A stretch of DNA of 64,000 nt from Anaerotignum propionicum. Its GTDB lineage: Bacteria > Bacillota > Clostridia > Lachnospirales > Anaerotignaceae. The notes under the pieces were generated by a model. That model saw nothing but the letters and a program-made list of their open reading frames with translations, was not told where the DNA came from and did no database searches. Shown piece after piece: positions 54,866 to 63,002 of this stretch (the first letter of the stretch is position 1; every line of letters starts with the position of its first letter). The translations under genes and the position numbers were made by a program. The DNA is taken from NCBI RefSeq assembly GCF_024461735.1, contig NZ_JANGAD010000001.1, positions 186,001 through 250,000 of the forward strand, written 5' to 3'.

Positions 54866-55808
54866 AATTATAAATGGGGATAAAGAATATATCCCGGTGG
54901 TAGTGGGGGAGGTGAAATGGACTACAGAGAGAGCCGGTACCCCTGGTATATTGACATTTGAAGTTGTTAAGGATGGTATTTTGAATTTTCAAGAGGGGAA
55001 CGCAGTTCACTTATATGTGGATCAGGTTCCTATTTTTTATGGATTTGTTTTTCAGAAAAAAAGGAACAAAGGTGAAACGATTAGTGTAACTGCCTACGAT
55101 CAGCTGCGATATCTTAAAAACAAAGATAGCTACTTATTTAAAGGCAAAACCGCAAGTCAATTTATATCTATGGTTGCCGAGGATTTCCGTCTTAAAACAG
55201 GACAAATTGCGGATACCCAATATGTTATTGATAAAGGGGTGCTAGACAATAAAACGCTGTTCGATATGTTTCAGGAATTGCTGGATACCACCCTTACCAA
55301 TACTAAAAAGCTGTATGTGCTCTATGATGATTTTGGAAAGTTGACACTAAAAAACATAGAAGATATGAAACTCAATATTGTTTTAGACAATGGTTCTGCA
55401 GAGGATTTTGATTACACCAGTAGCATTGATGGCGAAACCTATAATCAAATTAAGATTGCCTACGACGATGAGAAGACAGGAATAAGAGACATTTACATTT
55501 CTAAGGATAGTGGGAATATTGAGAAATGGGGCGTTTTGCAATACTGTGAGAAGGCCAAAAGCAATGTCGGCTTACAACAAAAAGTTAATGCGCTGTTGGA
55601 ATTGTATAACCGCAAAACAAGGCAGTTGAGCATCAAGAATGCAATTGGATCTCCAAAAGTTCGTGCAGGGTATAGCATTGGTTTAACCTTGGCTTTGGGT
55701 GATGTGAATGTAAACAATTTCTTCATCTGTGAAAAGGTAACCCATACTTTTCAATCAGATATGCATGTAATGGATCTAACATTGAGAGGGAGTGATGGTT
55801 TTGTCTGA
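54852..55808 (+). CDS. xkdQ: Baseplate hub protein (XkdQ-like)
   Basis: This 318-residue protein (AGTPGILTFEVVKDGILNFQ, KRNKGETISVTAYDQLRYLK) has the late-control-D/XkdQ hub fold. The TTG start follows AGGTGATAAAGC and overlaps the previous gene. Hub trimers sit at the tail tip. Confidence 0.88.
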   Translation: MVHLKIINGDKEYIPVVVGEVKWTTERAGTPGILTFEVVKDGILNFQEGNAVHLYVDQVPIFYGFVFQKKRNKGETISVTAYDQLRYLKNKDSYLFKGKTASQFISMVAEDFRLKTGQIADTQYVIDKGVLDNKTLFDMFQELLDTTLTNTKKLYVLYDDFGKLTLKNIEDMKLNIVLDNGSAEDFDYTSSIDGETYNQIKIAYDDEKTGIRDIYISKDSGNIEKWGVLQYCEKAKSNVGLQQKVNALLELYNRKTRQLSIKNAIGSPKVRAGYSIGLTLALGDVNVNNFFICEKVTHTFQSDMHVMDLTLRGSDGFV

Positions 55809-56211
55809 GTTGTTACAGCTCATAAAACAAGCAGCTATGGAGCAAGTTGAATCATCAAAGCCTGTTGCTGTTATGATAGGAAAAGTGGTATCCGCTGCAC
55901 CCCTTGAAATACAGCTCGACCAAAAATTGAGACTGACCGAAGAATTCCTTGTGCTTACCAAGGCGGTGGTGGACTATTCCATCAATATGACTGTGGATCA
56001 CACTACGGAGAGTCATACCCATAGCCATAGCTATCAGGATGACAGCACTTCCAGAACAACCCAACCACACACCCATAACCACGCTTATGTTGGAACAAAA
56101 TCATTCACCATACATAATAAACTAAAGGTAGACGATCATGTGATTTTATTAAGGGTGCAGGGTGGACAGGAATATATTGTACTGGATGTAGTAGGAGGTG
56201 GTATATTGTGA
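55801..56211 (+). CDS. xkdR: DUF2577 baseplate protein (XkdR-like), His-rich
   Basis: This 136-residue protein carries ESSKPVAVMIGKVVSAAPLE and YIVLDVVGGGIL, typical of DUF2577. Residues around 65-95 are unusually His-rich (SHTHSHSYQD, PHTHNHAYVG), like metal-binding HxH stretches of tail-tip proteins. TTG 55801 is chosen for spacing to GAGGGAG; an ATG at 55795 is the alternative. Confidence 0.82.
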   Translation: MSELLQLIKQAAMEQVESSKPVAVMIGKVVSAAPLEIQLDQKLRLTEEFLVLTKAVVDYSINMTVDHTTESHTHSHSYQDDSTSRTTQPHTHNHAYVGTKSFTIHNKLKVDDHVILLRVQGGQEYIVLDVVGGGIL

Positions 56212-56612
56212 TTCCTAAAGTAAATGAAGAATTGGCAAGTACCATTGTAAGACAAAAAATGCCCTCTAGGACGTACAAACTTAACATAGGAACAGACAAT
56301 GTGTATGGGAGTTGCGATGGTATAGAAGCCGTGAAACAGGCTGTTTATAAGGCTCTGCATACAGAGAGGTACGATTACCTCATTTACAGCTGGAATTATG
56401 GGGCAGAGCTGAGAGACTTATTTGGAAAGCAATTGACGTATGTTTATGCGGAGGTGAAAAGACGCATCGAGGGGGCACTTTTACAAGATGATAGAATCAG
56501 TAAAGTTTCAGATTTTGCATACGAGAAAACAGGAAGAGATACTTTGCATATTACGTTTAACGTAGAATCCACAGAGGGGAATTTTGAAAGTGAGTTGAGT
56601 ATAAATGTATGA
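56208..56612 (+). CDS. xkdS: DUF2634 baseplate protein (XkdS-like)
   Basis: This 134-residue protein (PSRTYKLNIGTDNVYGSCDG, DYLIYSWNYGAELRDLFGKQ) is the gp25-like wedge component. It starts at GTG 56208, overlapping the previous stop. Confidence 0.9.
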   Translation: MIPKVNEELASTIVRQKMPSRTYKLNIGTDNVYGSCDGIEAVKQAVYKALHTERYDYLIYSWNYGAELRDLFGKQLTYVYAEVKRRIEGALLQDDRISKVSDFAYEKTGRDTLHITFNVESTEGNFESELSINV

Positions 56613-57666
56613 ACATATGACCTTTGAGACCATATTAGGCCGCATGATGGACAGAGTTTCCAATGATGTGGATAAAAGAGAAGGTAGTATTATTTATGAT
56701 GCCCTCGCTCCCGCTGCGGCTGAATTATGTCAAATGTATATTGACCTTGACGTTGTGATGAATGAAACCTTTGCAGATACAGCCAGTAGGGAATATTTGA
56801 TATTGAGAGCAAAGGAAAGAGGTGTTATACCCTATAAAGCTACACCAGCCATTGCAAAAGCAGTATTTAATATGTCGGTACCAATTGGAAGCCGCTTCAG
56901 TATTGATAAATTCAATTATACTGTAGCAGAGGTTTTACCGGAACAAGGATTTGTTTATAAAGCAGTCTGTGAAACGGTAGGTAGTGAACCAAATCACACC
57001 TTAGGTACTTTAATTCCAATTGAATACATACAAGGTCTATCGTCTGCCCAGATAACTGAGATATTAACGCCGGGGGAAGATGCAGAGCGTACTGAGAGTA
57101 TCCGCAAAAGATATCTTACAAATTTTGACAAACAATCTTTTGGCGGAAATCGTTCGGACTATATCGAAAAGGTGACGGCGATACCTGGTGTGGGTGGATG
57201 CAAGGTGTATCGTGCGTGGAATGGTGGCGGTACTGTTAAATGCGTAATCATAAATTCGGAATTTCAAAAGCCTACACAGAGTCTGATTGATGATGTACAG
57301 ACCGCCGTAGATCCTACTCAAAATGCAGGGGAAGGCTTAGGCATTGCGCCCATTGATCACGTAGTAACAATTGCGGGCGTGACTGAAACAAGAATTGATA
57401 TTGCGACTGTGATTACCTATGCTGATGGATGGAGTTTCACAGACTGTGAACCATATATGCAAGAAACCATTGATCATTACTTTATAGAACTAAGTAAGCA
57501 GTGGCCAGATAGTAATACTCTAATTGCAAGAATATCTCAAATAGAATCACGGTTACTGGATTTAGATGGGATTGTTGATATTGGAAACACAACGTTAAAC
57601 GGTGTCGCTCAGAATTATGTATTAGGAACAAACGACATTCCTATAAGGGGTGGTGTGATTGGCTAA
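56605..57666 (+). CDS. xkdT: Baseplate J-like wedge protein (XkdT-like)
   Basis: This 353-residue Baseplate_J protein reads REGSIIYDALAPAAAELCQM and KAVFNMSVPIGSRFSIDKFN. It overlaps genes on both sides by 8 bases. Length and context match PBSX XkdT. Confidence 0.93.
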   Translation: MYEHMTFETILGRMMDRVSNDVDKREGSIIYDALAPAAAELCQMYIDLDVVMNETFADTASREYLILRAKERGVIPYKATPAIAKAVFNMSVPIGSRFSIDKFNYTVAEVLPEQGFVYKAVCETVGSEPNHTLGTLIPIEYIQGLSSAQITEILTPGEDAERTESIRKRYLTNFDKQSFGGNRSDYIEKVTAIPGVGGCKVYRAWNGGGTVKCVIINSEFQKPTQSLIDDVQTAVDPTQNAGEGLGIAPIDHVVTIAGVTETRIDIATVITYADGWSFTDCEPYMQETIDHYFIELSKQWPDSNTLIARISQIESRLLDLDGIVDIGNTTLNGVAQNYVLGTNDIPIRGGVIG

Positions 57667-58204
57667 TATAGAATGTTACTTTCCTGGTTTACTTAAAGAA
57701 GTGCGGGAGTTTCAGAAACTTGCGGAAGCAGAAAACCCAGAGCTTCTTTTTTTATGGGATGAATTAGGAATGATATTAGATAACCAATTCTTAGATACCG
57801 CAAAGCAAACAGGCGTTGCAAGACGAGAGAAGATGCTTAAGATATCCCCCAAGGCAACAGATACGCTAGATGAAAGAAAATTCCGCTTACTTGCAAGGTA
57901 CAACGAAAACATACCCTATACCCTGAGATCCCTACATAGCCAACTGACCATCCTTTGTGGCAAAGACGGGTATCGGTTGGAGATCAATTACGGGACATTT
58001 TCCTTGAAAGCCAAGTTGGAGCTGACCAACAAGAAGAATGTGGAAGCTGTAGGTGAAATGCTAGAAAGGATTGTACCAATAAATATGTTGCTAAAAGTTG
58101 AGTTGCTATACAATCAGCATCAACTTTTACATCAATTTACCCACGAGGCAATGAAAGCGTATAGTCACTTTGCTTTAAGAGAGGAGGCATTAGTAAATGG
58201 CTGA
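57659..58204 (+). CDS. xkdU: DUF2313 tail protein (XkdU-like)
   Basis: This 181-residue protein (YFPGLLKEVREFQKLAEAEN, DERKFRLLARYNENIPYTLR) is the YmfQ/XkdU wedge-fibre adaptor. It starts at TTG 57659. Confidence 0.9.
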   Translation: MANIECYFPGLLKEVREFQKLAEAENPELLFLWDELGMILDNQFLDTAKQTGVARREKMLKISPKATDTLDERKFRLLARYNENIPYTLRSLHSQLTILCGKDGYRLEINYGTFSLKAKLELTNKKNVEAVGEMLERIVPINMLLKVELLYNQHQLLHQFTHEAMKAYSHFALREEALVNG

Positions 58205-58388
58205 GTTTACAACGAATTATAACCTTGAAAAACCTGCGCAGAATGAATTTTACAATGTGGAGGTACAGAATCAGAATATGGATAAAATTGATGCCGCCAT
58301 CGCACAAGCGAAATTCATCAATGCACCCACAGGGGGAAAGTACAAATGGGGTATGGATGCAATTGGATTATTTTTGGAGGAGGTGTAG
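58197..58388 (+). CDS. Short tail-fibre attachment protein
   Basis: This 63-residue protein (FTTNYNLEKPAQNEFYNVEV, QNMDKIDAAIAQAK) has the N-terminal pattern of phage tail-fibre proteins, but stops early. It may be an adaptor for the next gene product or a truncated fibre. Confidence 0.65.
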   Translation: MAEFTTNYNLEKPAQNEFYNVEVQNQNMDKIDAAIAQAKFINAPTGGKYKWGMDAIGLFLEEV

Positions 58389-58391
58389 GCC

Positions 58392-58973
58392 ATGGCCAGT
58401 GGAGATAAGTTTTATTTAGCGGATAAGGCCACTCTGGATGAGGTGAAAGGGAAAATAGGAAATACCACTGACACAGGGGGGAGTAATACCACTGGGAGTG
58501 TTTTTGGGAAGTTGAATTATTTGGTTTCGCAGGTGAGCAGTTATTTATCCAATATTTACAATAGGATTGGTAGTCAAAGCGATACTGCAAACAGCTCCAC
58601 ATCTTCTTCCACTCACGCAAAATTGAATTGGTTTTTGAATTTGTTTGGGAAAACGGATGATTCAGGAGCGACAGTAACATCAGGGACGGTAGCAGGGAAA
58701 TTGAACGAAATTCTTGCAAGGGGTTGCGTTAAAAGCGTGCAGAAAGGACTGATTACATCTGACCCATCTGTTATTAACATTTCCATTTCAAGTATCAACC
58801 CTAGTAAGTCAATTGTTTTGGTGAGCTTTACAAATACCAGCACGACAAGCTATCTAACAATAGCGGTAGGTGTACGAGCGGAAATAGTGAATTCGACTAC
58901 CATTAAAATCTCTTTCACTTCTGGTGTCGGATATACCTCAGGGGCTAATTGGCAAGTTATCGAATTCTATTAA
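58392..58973 (+). CDS. Tail fibre/receptor-binding protein with internal repeats
   Basis: This 193-residue protein has three related segments of about 35 residues, each ending in GKLN or AKLN (GSVFGKLNYL, SSTHAKLNWF, GTVAGKLNEI). A C-terminal beta domain follows (NISISSINPSKSIVLVSFTN, closing WQVIEFY), typical of short fibre tips. It is the only sizeable fibre candidate, so it probably sets host range. Confidence 0.75.
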   Translation: MASGDKFYLADKATLDEVKGKIGNTTDTGGSNTTGSVFGKLNYLVSQVSSYLSNIYNRIGSQSDTANSSTSSSTHAKLNWFLNLFGKTDDSGATVTSGTVAGKLNEILARGCVKSVQKGLITSDPSVINISISSINPSKSIVLVSFTNTSTTSYLTIAVGVRAEIVNSTTIKISFTSGVGYTSGANWQVIEFY

Positions 58974-58986
58974 AGGGGGGATAATT

Positions 58987-59298
58987 ATGTTTAACTACGC
59001 ACAGCTAAATGAAGAAAATATATGCATCGGTATATCTCAGCTTTCGGGAGAGGTCAATGTGCCGAACATGATTCTATTGGATTCTTATGATATTTCTTTA
59101 TTGGGGAAAAAGTACAACAATGATCAATGGGAGGATATTGAACATCCTGAGCAGTTATTAGAACCCACAGAAACAGAACGAATCATGCAAGCAATGACTG
59201 ATGCAGAATTGCGAGACATGGTAACTCAACAAAATCAAGAATTGTTAGCACAGCAAATAACTGACATTGAGGTGGCACTATTGGGAGGTGGCAGATAA
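58987..59298 (+). CDS. Phage tail accessory protein
   Basis: This 103-residue protein (MFNYAQLNEENICIGISQLS, EPTETERIMQAMTDAELRDM) is common after fibre genes in clostridial PBSX-like phages. It has a coiled C-terminal part. The ATG at 58987 follows AAAGGGGGG. The function is unknown. Confidence 0.7.
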   Translation: MFNYAQLNEENICIGISQLSGEVNVPNMILLDSYDISLLGKKYNNDQWEDIEHPEQLLEPTETERIMQAMTDAELRDMVTQQNQELLAQQITDIEVALLGGGR

Positions 59299-59441
59299 TG
59301 AGTCCTATGTTTGAGAATTTAAAGCTAAGGTTTGAAAAGAATTTTATTAGAAAAGACCAGCTTCAAAAGTTTGTTGGGTTTGGAAAGATTACCACGGAAG
59401 AATACAAAGAAATCACCGGTGAGGATCTAACGGAGCAATAA
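59298..59441 (+). CDS. xkdX: XkdX-family protein
   Basis: This 47-residue ORF begins one base inside the previous stop (TAATG). FIRKDQLQKFVGFGKITTEE and YKEITGED are diagnostic of XkdX, a tiny conserved gene before the lysis cassette of PBSX-like phages. Confidence 0.85.
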   Translation: MSPMFENLKLRFEKNFIRKDQLQKFVGFGKITTEEYKEITGEDLTEQ

Positions 59442-59459
59442 TTGCATATGACATTGGGT

Positions 59460-59486
59460 GGCTCGGAGCATATCCGGGGTTTTTTA
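59460..59486 (+). terminator. Possible terminator/attenuator before the lysis genes
   Basis: CTCGGA (59462-59467) pairs with TCCGGG (59473-59478), followed by TTTTTT. It may reduce read-through into the lysis cassette. Confidence 0.55.
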
Positions 59487-59508
59487 TTGCAAAAAAGGAG
59501 TGATTTTA

Positions 59509-59841
59509 TTGCGTAAAGGGGTGAAGTGCGTGGATGCAGTGGTTTTTGGAATGATTCAAGCGGTAGTTATGTCAATGGGGATTTGGTACCTTCAACGCAA
59601 ACTAGCTAAGCGGGACGATGCCGCCGAAAGGCGGGAAAAAGAGCGGGAGGATATGGAGTACAACCTTCTAACGGCGGTAAATGCTTCCATTGCATTGGGG
59701 GAAGCAACGGCAAAGGCGGTGCAGCGGATTCCTGATGCTCATTGTAACGGGGATATGACAGCAGCCTTAAATTATACCACAACAGTAAAGCATGATCTAA
59801 AGAACTTCCTTAACCGGAAGGCGGTGGAGAAAATTGTCTGA
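59509..59841 (+). CDS. Small membrane protein of the lysis module
   Basis: This protein of about 110 residues has one hydrophobic helix (VDAVVFGMIQAVVMSMGIWY), then a highly charged segment (KRDDAAERREKEREDMEYN) and an Ala-rich region. TTG 59509 follows AAAAGGAG; a GTG at 59530 with AAAGGGGTGA is equally good. A holin or holin-regulator role is suggested by position only. Confidence 0.55.
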   Translation: MRKGVKCVDAVVFGMIQAVVMSMGIWYLQRKLAKRDDAAERREKEREDMEYNLLTAVNASIALGEATAKAVQRIPDAHCNGDMTAALNYTTTVKHDLKNFLNRKAVEKIV

Positions 59842-60151
59842 AGGAAAAAAACGCAGACGTTTGCGGATTAATGACGATACCATGACAACCATTGTGGTGT
59901 CGTCTTTGCTTTTCTGCGTAGCGGTGGTTGTGGCGGGCATGGTTTTAGCTTTCTTCGGTGTGGACGTTTCTGCCATTGTAGGGAATGCATTGACGGTATT
60001 TGGTACAGAGCTAGGCATTTGTGGCGTTATGACCATATTTAATCGCTGGGCGGATAGACAGGATAAGCAGGCAGAGAAGCGGCAGGAAAGTAGATTGAGA
60101 CGGGAGGAATCGGAGAATGAAAGAAAACGAAACGAACGAAGCGCAGGATGA
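59834..60151 (+). CDS. Membrane protein of the lysis module
   Basis: This 105-residue protein has two hydrophobic segments (TIVVSSLLFCVAVVVAGMVL, then VGNALTVFGTELGICGVM) and a strongly charged C-terminal tail. This is a holin-like layout. It overlaps genes on both sides. Confidence 0.55.
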   Translation: MSEGKKRRRLRINDDTMTTIVVSSLLFCVAVVVAGMVLAFFGVDVSAIVGNALTVFGTELGICGVMTIFNRWADRQDKQAEKRQESRLRREESENERKRNERSAG

Positions 60152-60371
60152 GTTAGTACAAGGGGTAGCAATCTTAAGGGAAAGCACAAAGGTAACCATT
60201 CAGAATCTTCTGACAGTGAAATCTATTGTTACAATTTTGATAACGGTGGTATTCTCCTTTTTAGCCATTGTTGGCCGGATTAGTGGAGAGCAGTTTTTGA
60301 CCATTTTCAGTGTGGTGATTGCCTTTTACTTTGGTACCCAGTATCAGAAAAACAGCGGAGGTGAGGAATGA
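60117..60371 (+). CDS. Holin-like protein
   Basis: This 84-residue protein has two closely spaced hydrophobic helices (VKSIVTILITVVFSFLAIVG and FLTIFSVVIAFYFGTQYQ) with an acidic N-terminus, lying directly before the lysin. It is the best holin candidate in the cassette. Confidence 0.65.
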   Translation: MKENETNEAQDELVQGVAILRESTKVTIQNLLTVKSIVTILITVVFSFLAIVGRISGEQFLTIFSVVIAFYFGTQYQKNSGGEE

Positions 60372-60991
60372 TGACAGGACAGGAATTAGTGGCTTTTGCA
60401 CGTTCCAAGTTAGGGACGCCATATGTATACGGTATGAAGGGTACTGTAATGACACAGGCCAACTTCAATTATCTGCAGGGGCAATACGGGAAAAAGTGTG
60501 TATGGGATTCTGATGAAAAAAAGGTAGGCAAGGTTTGTGTGGACTGCTCTGGACTGATTTCTTGGGCTACAGGGGTTGTGTTAGGTTCGGGGCAATTATT
60601 TGATATGGCGGTTAAAAAGGAGCTTATCAGTACAATTAAACAGGCTCCTGTCGGCGCTTTGGTGTGGATGAAAGGGCATGTGGGTATTTATACCGGTGTA
60701 AAAAATGGTGTGCCATATTACATAGCTGCGGATGGTTCGGCTTATGGGGTAAGAGAGGTACCACTAAGCAAGAATAAATTTACTCATTGGTTATTGATGG
60801 ATTATATTAATTATGTAGAAAGGGATGATGAAATGGTAACAAGAGAAAAGATTATTGTAAATGGTAAGGAATGTGAAGTAGATATGATTCGTAAGGATGG
60901 TTATGTGTTTGTAAAAGCTAGGGATTTAGCGCAGGCCCCGGGAGTTGCGGTGACTGCAAAGGGGAAAGTTCCGGTGATTGAGATGAAGTAA
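60368..60991 (+). CDS. NlpC/P60 endolysin with stalk-type C-terminal domain
   Basis: This 207-residue cell-wall hydrolase has its catalytic Cys60 in VDCSGLISWA and His104 in KGHVGIYTG, the NlpC/P60 dyad. Residues 156-207 (REKIIVNGKECEVDMIRKDG, VKARDLAQAPG) resemble a copper-amine-oxidase-N-like module, also found in the prophage cargo protein at 39594. That module may anchor the lysin to the envelope. GGAGGTGAGG precedes the start, which overlaps the holin stop. Confidence 0.87.
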   Translation: MMTGQELVAFARSKLGTPYVYGMKGTVMTQANFNYLQGQYGKKCVWDSDEKKVGKVCVDCSGLISWATGVVLGSGQLFDMAVKKELISTIKQAPVGALVWMKGHVGIYTGVKNGVPYYIAADGSAYGVREVPLSKNKFTHWLLMDYINYVERDDEMVTREKIIVNGKECEVDMIRKDGYVFVKARDLAQAPGVAVTAKGKVPVIEMK

Positions 60992-61037
60992 TGAAAGATA
61001 TTTTAGTTAAATAAATGTTAAATAATTTCTTTTTGTA

Positions 61038-61066
61038 TTGACAAGTCCATATTGCAAGGGTATAAT
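61038..61066 (+). promoter_or_regulatory. Full-consensus sigma-A promoter
   Basis: TTGACA (61038-61043), a spacer of exactly 17 bases and TATAAT (61061-61066). It is the only perfect match to both boxes that I found in the window. It lies 46 bases after the lysin stop and points at the putative small RNA. Confidence 0.88.
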
Positions 61067-61072
61067 CAGCTT

Positions 61073-61212
61073 ACATTAAGATAATTTCTTTAATAATTTA
61101 GTATAAATTTATATGCTTAGGGCATAATATTTATTGAGGTTTAGCCTCGTGCAAGGAGATTTGAGTCTCGTTGAAAGCCATCGCTATTTAATTTAGTGGT
61201 GGCTTTCTTTTT
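61073..61212 (+). ncRNA. Putative roughly 140-nt hairpin RNA upstream of the P-loop ATPase gene
   Basis: The RNA starts about 7 bases after the perfect promoter. The hairpins in order are TATGC-ttagg-GCATA (61112-61126), GAGG-tttag-CCTC (61136-61148), GAGA-tttgag-TCTC (61156-61169) and a 14-bp terminator stem starting GAAAGCCA (61173) and ending TGGCTTTC (61207), then Ts. Hairpins two and three are tandem copies about 20 bases apart, with a compensating G-C to A-T change, and all three loops carry TTAG-like sequence. No ORF with a ribosome site lies inside. It matches no RNA family I recognise. Confidence 0.6.
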
Positions 61213-61232
61213 ATGTCGATTTATGATTATAG

Positions 61233-61244
61233 TTGTGATATACT
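61233..61244 (+). promoter_or_regulatory. Possible extended -10 promoter of the ATPase gene
   Basis: TGATATACT (61236-61244) forms an extended -10 with no clear -35, between the RNA terminator and the ATPase ribosome site GAGGAGGGG (61250-61258). It would allow expression independent of the small RNA. Confidence 0.45.
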
Positions 61245-61264
61245 GTTTCGAGGAGGGGTAAAAA

Positions 61265-62761
61265 ATGGATAATTTTACTTTGGGTAGTTTATATATAGGC
61301 GATACAGACGGAGAATACGAGGCGGAGCGTAGAAATATGGAAAATTTATATTTTGACGCAAACAATATGTATCATGATTTTATGGATAATACTCTAAAAT
61401 TTTTGATAATAGGAAGTAAGGGAGCAGGAAAAACATATTTTGCACATTATATATGCAAAAAGAAAACTTCATCGCAAAATTATAAAATTGTTAGTGCTAA
61501 AAATTTCTTTTCGGGGATTAATAGAAGTAGCGAAAGCTTCACTACAAATCGTGGATATATTTATGAATTATCTAGGTGGCTAGTGCTAGTTCAAGTTGCC
61601 AAGTATATTTTAGAGCTACATCCATATAAGGCGGGTTTTCTTGTAAAGTCTAGCATATACCGTTTGCATACGTTTGTGTGCCAACATGATAACTTGTGCA
61701 TGTTTAAGGCAAGCAAAAGCAAAACCTCCTCTGGATGGAAATGCTTGTTCGGAGCAAAGTTTAAAAAGAAAATACAAGAAATAGGTGAGGGCAATATTAG
61801 CATCGAAAAATTAAGAGAATTAGAGTTCGAAAGAACCGCTTTTTATGAAGTGCTAAACGCCTTGGAGGATTTAGTAATAAAATCTATAAGTCAAAATGAT
61901 GATATAATGATATTCTTTGACGACCTTGATGATCTAGAAAATCGCGAGATGCTAGATAACGGAAGCGAAAGTGTAATATTAAATTTAATAAAATATACAA
62001 AAGATTTTAACAAGAAGGTAAGAAATAAAGGGAAGATGCTTAGAGTCGCGCATATTATTAGAGCTGACATTATTGATAGGCTACAATTCTATGATTCAAA
62101 CTTGGCAAAAATAAAAACATCTTATGGCGTAGAACTATATTGGTTGCAGAACGCGAAAGTAACACCAGAGACGCATCCGCTAATGAAAATGATTATACAT
62201 AAAGTGAAAATGTCAAATGATTTATTTTTTGAAAAACCTGATATAGAAGTATATGAACAGTTATTTCCTGAGCAAATTGAAGAAAGAGAGCCTCTCGACT
62301 TTTTAATTAGTTATAGCATGGGAAGACCTAGGGATATAGTTTCTTTTCTTAATCATGCGATAAAGAATCATCCAGAAAAATCTGCTTTTTCAGCTACGGT
62401 GATGAAATCTGTTAAGGCAGAATACGCAGACGATTTCTACGCAGAACTCCTTAATCAATCTTATTATCATGCAAATTCAAACTTTGTGAAAGAGTGTTTT
62501 TCGTTATTGGTGGACAATAAAAAAATATCTTTCAAGCTTAGTGAAGTTAAAGAGTGTTTCGATAGAAATAAAGAAAGATACCCTAATATTCCGAACATTG
62601 AGTCGTGTTTGAATTTTTTATATTCGATGAGTGCAATCGGAAATACTTGGAAAAAAACTGACACGTACTATACGACATTTGCATATAGAAAAGATGGTGC
62701 AAAAAATTTGGATCTACGTAAAAAGATGGTTGTCCATAATGGAATAAAGAAGAAAGTGTAG
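61265..62761 (+). CDS. P-loop ATPase (Sll1717-like), candidate defence gene
   Basis: This 498-residue soluble ATPase has an N-terminal LGSLYIGDTDGEYEAERRN, Walker A IIGSKGAGKTYF (50-57 core), a long helical insertion (about 100-210), Walker B DIMIFFDDLDDLE (213-225), and YSMGRPRDIVSFLN (350-363) as a sensor/Arg-finger-like element. A helical C-terminal domain follows. The pattern recalls the Sll1717-type P-loop ATPases found among defence genes; the assignment is from memory of the motif layout. The gene is noticeably more AT-rich than the phage structural genes and lies past the lysin, a typical cargo slot. No partner effector domain is visible in the protein. Confidence 0.72.
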   Translation: MDNFTLGSLYIGDTDGEYEAERRNMENLYFDANNMYHDFMDNTLKFLIIGSKGAGKTYFAHYICKKKTSSQNYKIVSAKNFFSGINRSSESFTTNRGYIYELSRWLVLVQVAKYILELHPYKAGFLVKSSIYRLHTFVCQHDNLCMFKASKSKTSSGWKCLFGAKFKKKIQEIGEGNISIEKLRELEFERTAFYEVLNALEDLVIKSISQNDDIMIFFDDLDDLENREMLDNGSESVILNLIKYTKDFNKKVRNKGKMLRVAHIIRADIIDRLQFYDSNLAKIKTSYGVELYWLQNAKVTPETHPLMKMIIHKVKMSNDLFFEKPDIEVYEQLFPEQIEEREPLDFLISYSMGRPRDIVSFLNHAIKNHPEKSAFSATVMKSVKAEYADDFYAELLNQSYYHANSNFVKECFSLLVDNKKISFKLSEVKECFDRNKERYPNIPNIESCLNFLYSMSAIGNTWKKTDTYYTTFAYRKDGAKNLDLRKKMVVHNGIKKKV

Positions 62762-62783
62762 AAGTACCCCCAAGGAGGCCCTC

Positions 62784-62942
62784 ATGATCTCAATCAAAGG
62801 CGCCACAACCATCATAACTGAAAAAGACGAAACCAAGCGCAATGAGCTAGTAGACAGGCTATCCGAAGAGGATGCAAAGCACCTCCTTAAGAAATGCTTG
62901 GTCGTCATGCGTGGCAAGGTAAATAATGAAACAGCCCCCTAA
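62784..62942 (+). CDS. 52-residue hypothetical protein
   Basis: This small ORF has CAAGGAGG 6 bases before its ATG and encodes a charged helical protein (TEKDETKRNELVDRLSEEDA, HLLKKCLVVMRGKV). It is 22 bases after the ATPase gene and shares its orientation, so it may be co-transcribed. A terminator overlaps its stop. No family is recognised. Confidence 0.6.
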   Translation: MISIKGATTIITEKDETKRNELVDRLSEEDAKHLLKKCLVVMRGKVNNETAP

Positions 62943-62958
62943 AGGGGACTGTTTTTGT
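62931..62958 (+). terminator. Terminator of the ATPase/52-residue unit
   Basis: ACAG-CCCC pairs with GGGG-CTGT (62931-62953) with a mismatch and a TAAA loop, then TTTTTG. Confidence 0.75.
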
Positions 62959-62972
62959 TGTAGAAAAGAAAA

Positions 62973-62991
62973 CCACGCGTTTGACGCGTGG
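62973..62991. repeat. Perfect short inverted repeat
   Basis: CCACGCGT (62973-62980) and ACGCGTGG (62984-62991) flank TTG. There is no T-run. It could be a protein site or mark the element boundary. Confidence 0.5.
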
Positions 62992-63002
62992 ATGTTTACT
63001 TG

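Larger units (their letters stand above)
24386..62991. mobile_element. Prophage with a contractile (PBSX-like) tail, about 38 kb, right border uncertain
   Basis: The modules run in standard order: integrase, repressor/switch, early and recombination genes, replication, packaging, head, contractile tail (sheath, tube, baseplate), lysis, cargo. All structural modules look intact; only the primase-like gene is frameshifted. The left edge is the tRNA-Pro gene. I looked for a second copy of the tRNA 3' end near 61-63 kb and did not find one. The right end given is only the last plausible phage-oriented sequence before the minus-strand kelch gene. Confidence 0.8.

Noticed and set aside
61073..61212. 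Type III toxin-antitoxin RNA or retron RNA
   Set aside because: The tandem repeats are too few and short for a ToxI array, the next gene is a 498-residue ATPase rather than a ToxN-size nuclease, and no reverse transcriptase is present.
62973..62991. Terminator call for the CCACGCGT inverted repeat
   Set aside because: No T-run on either strand.
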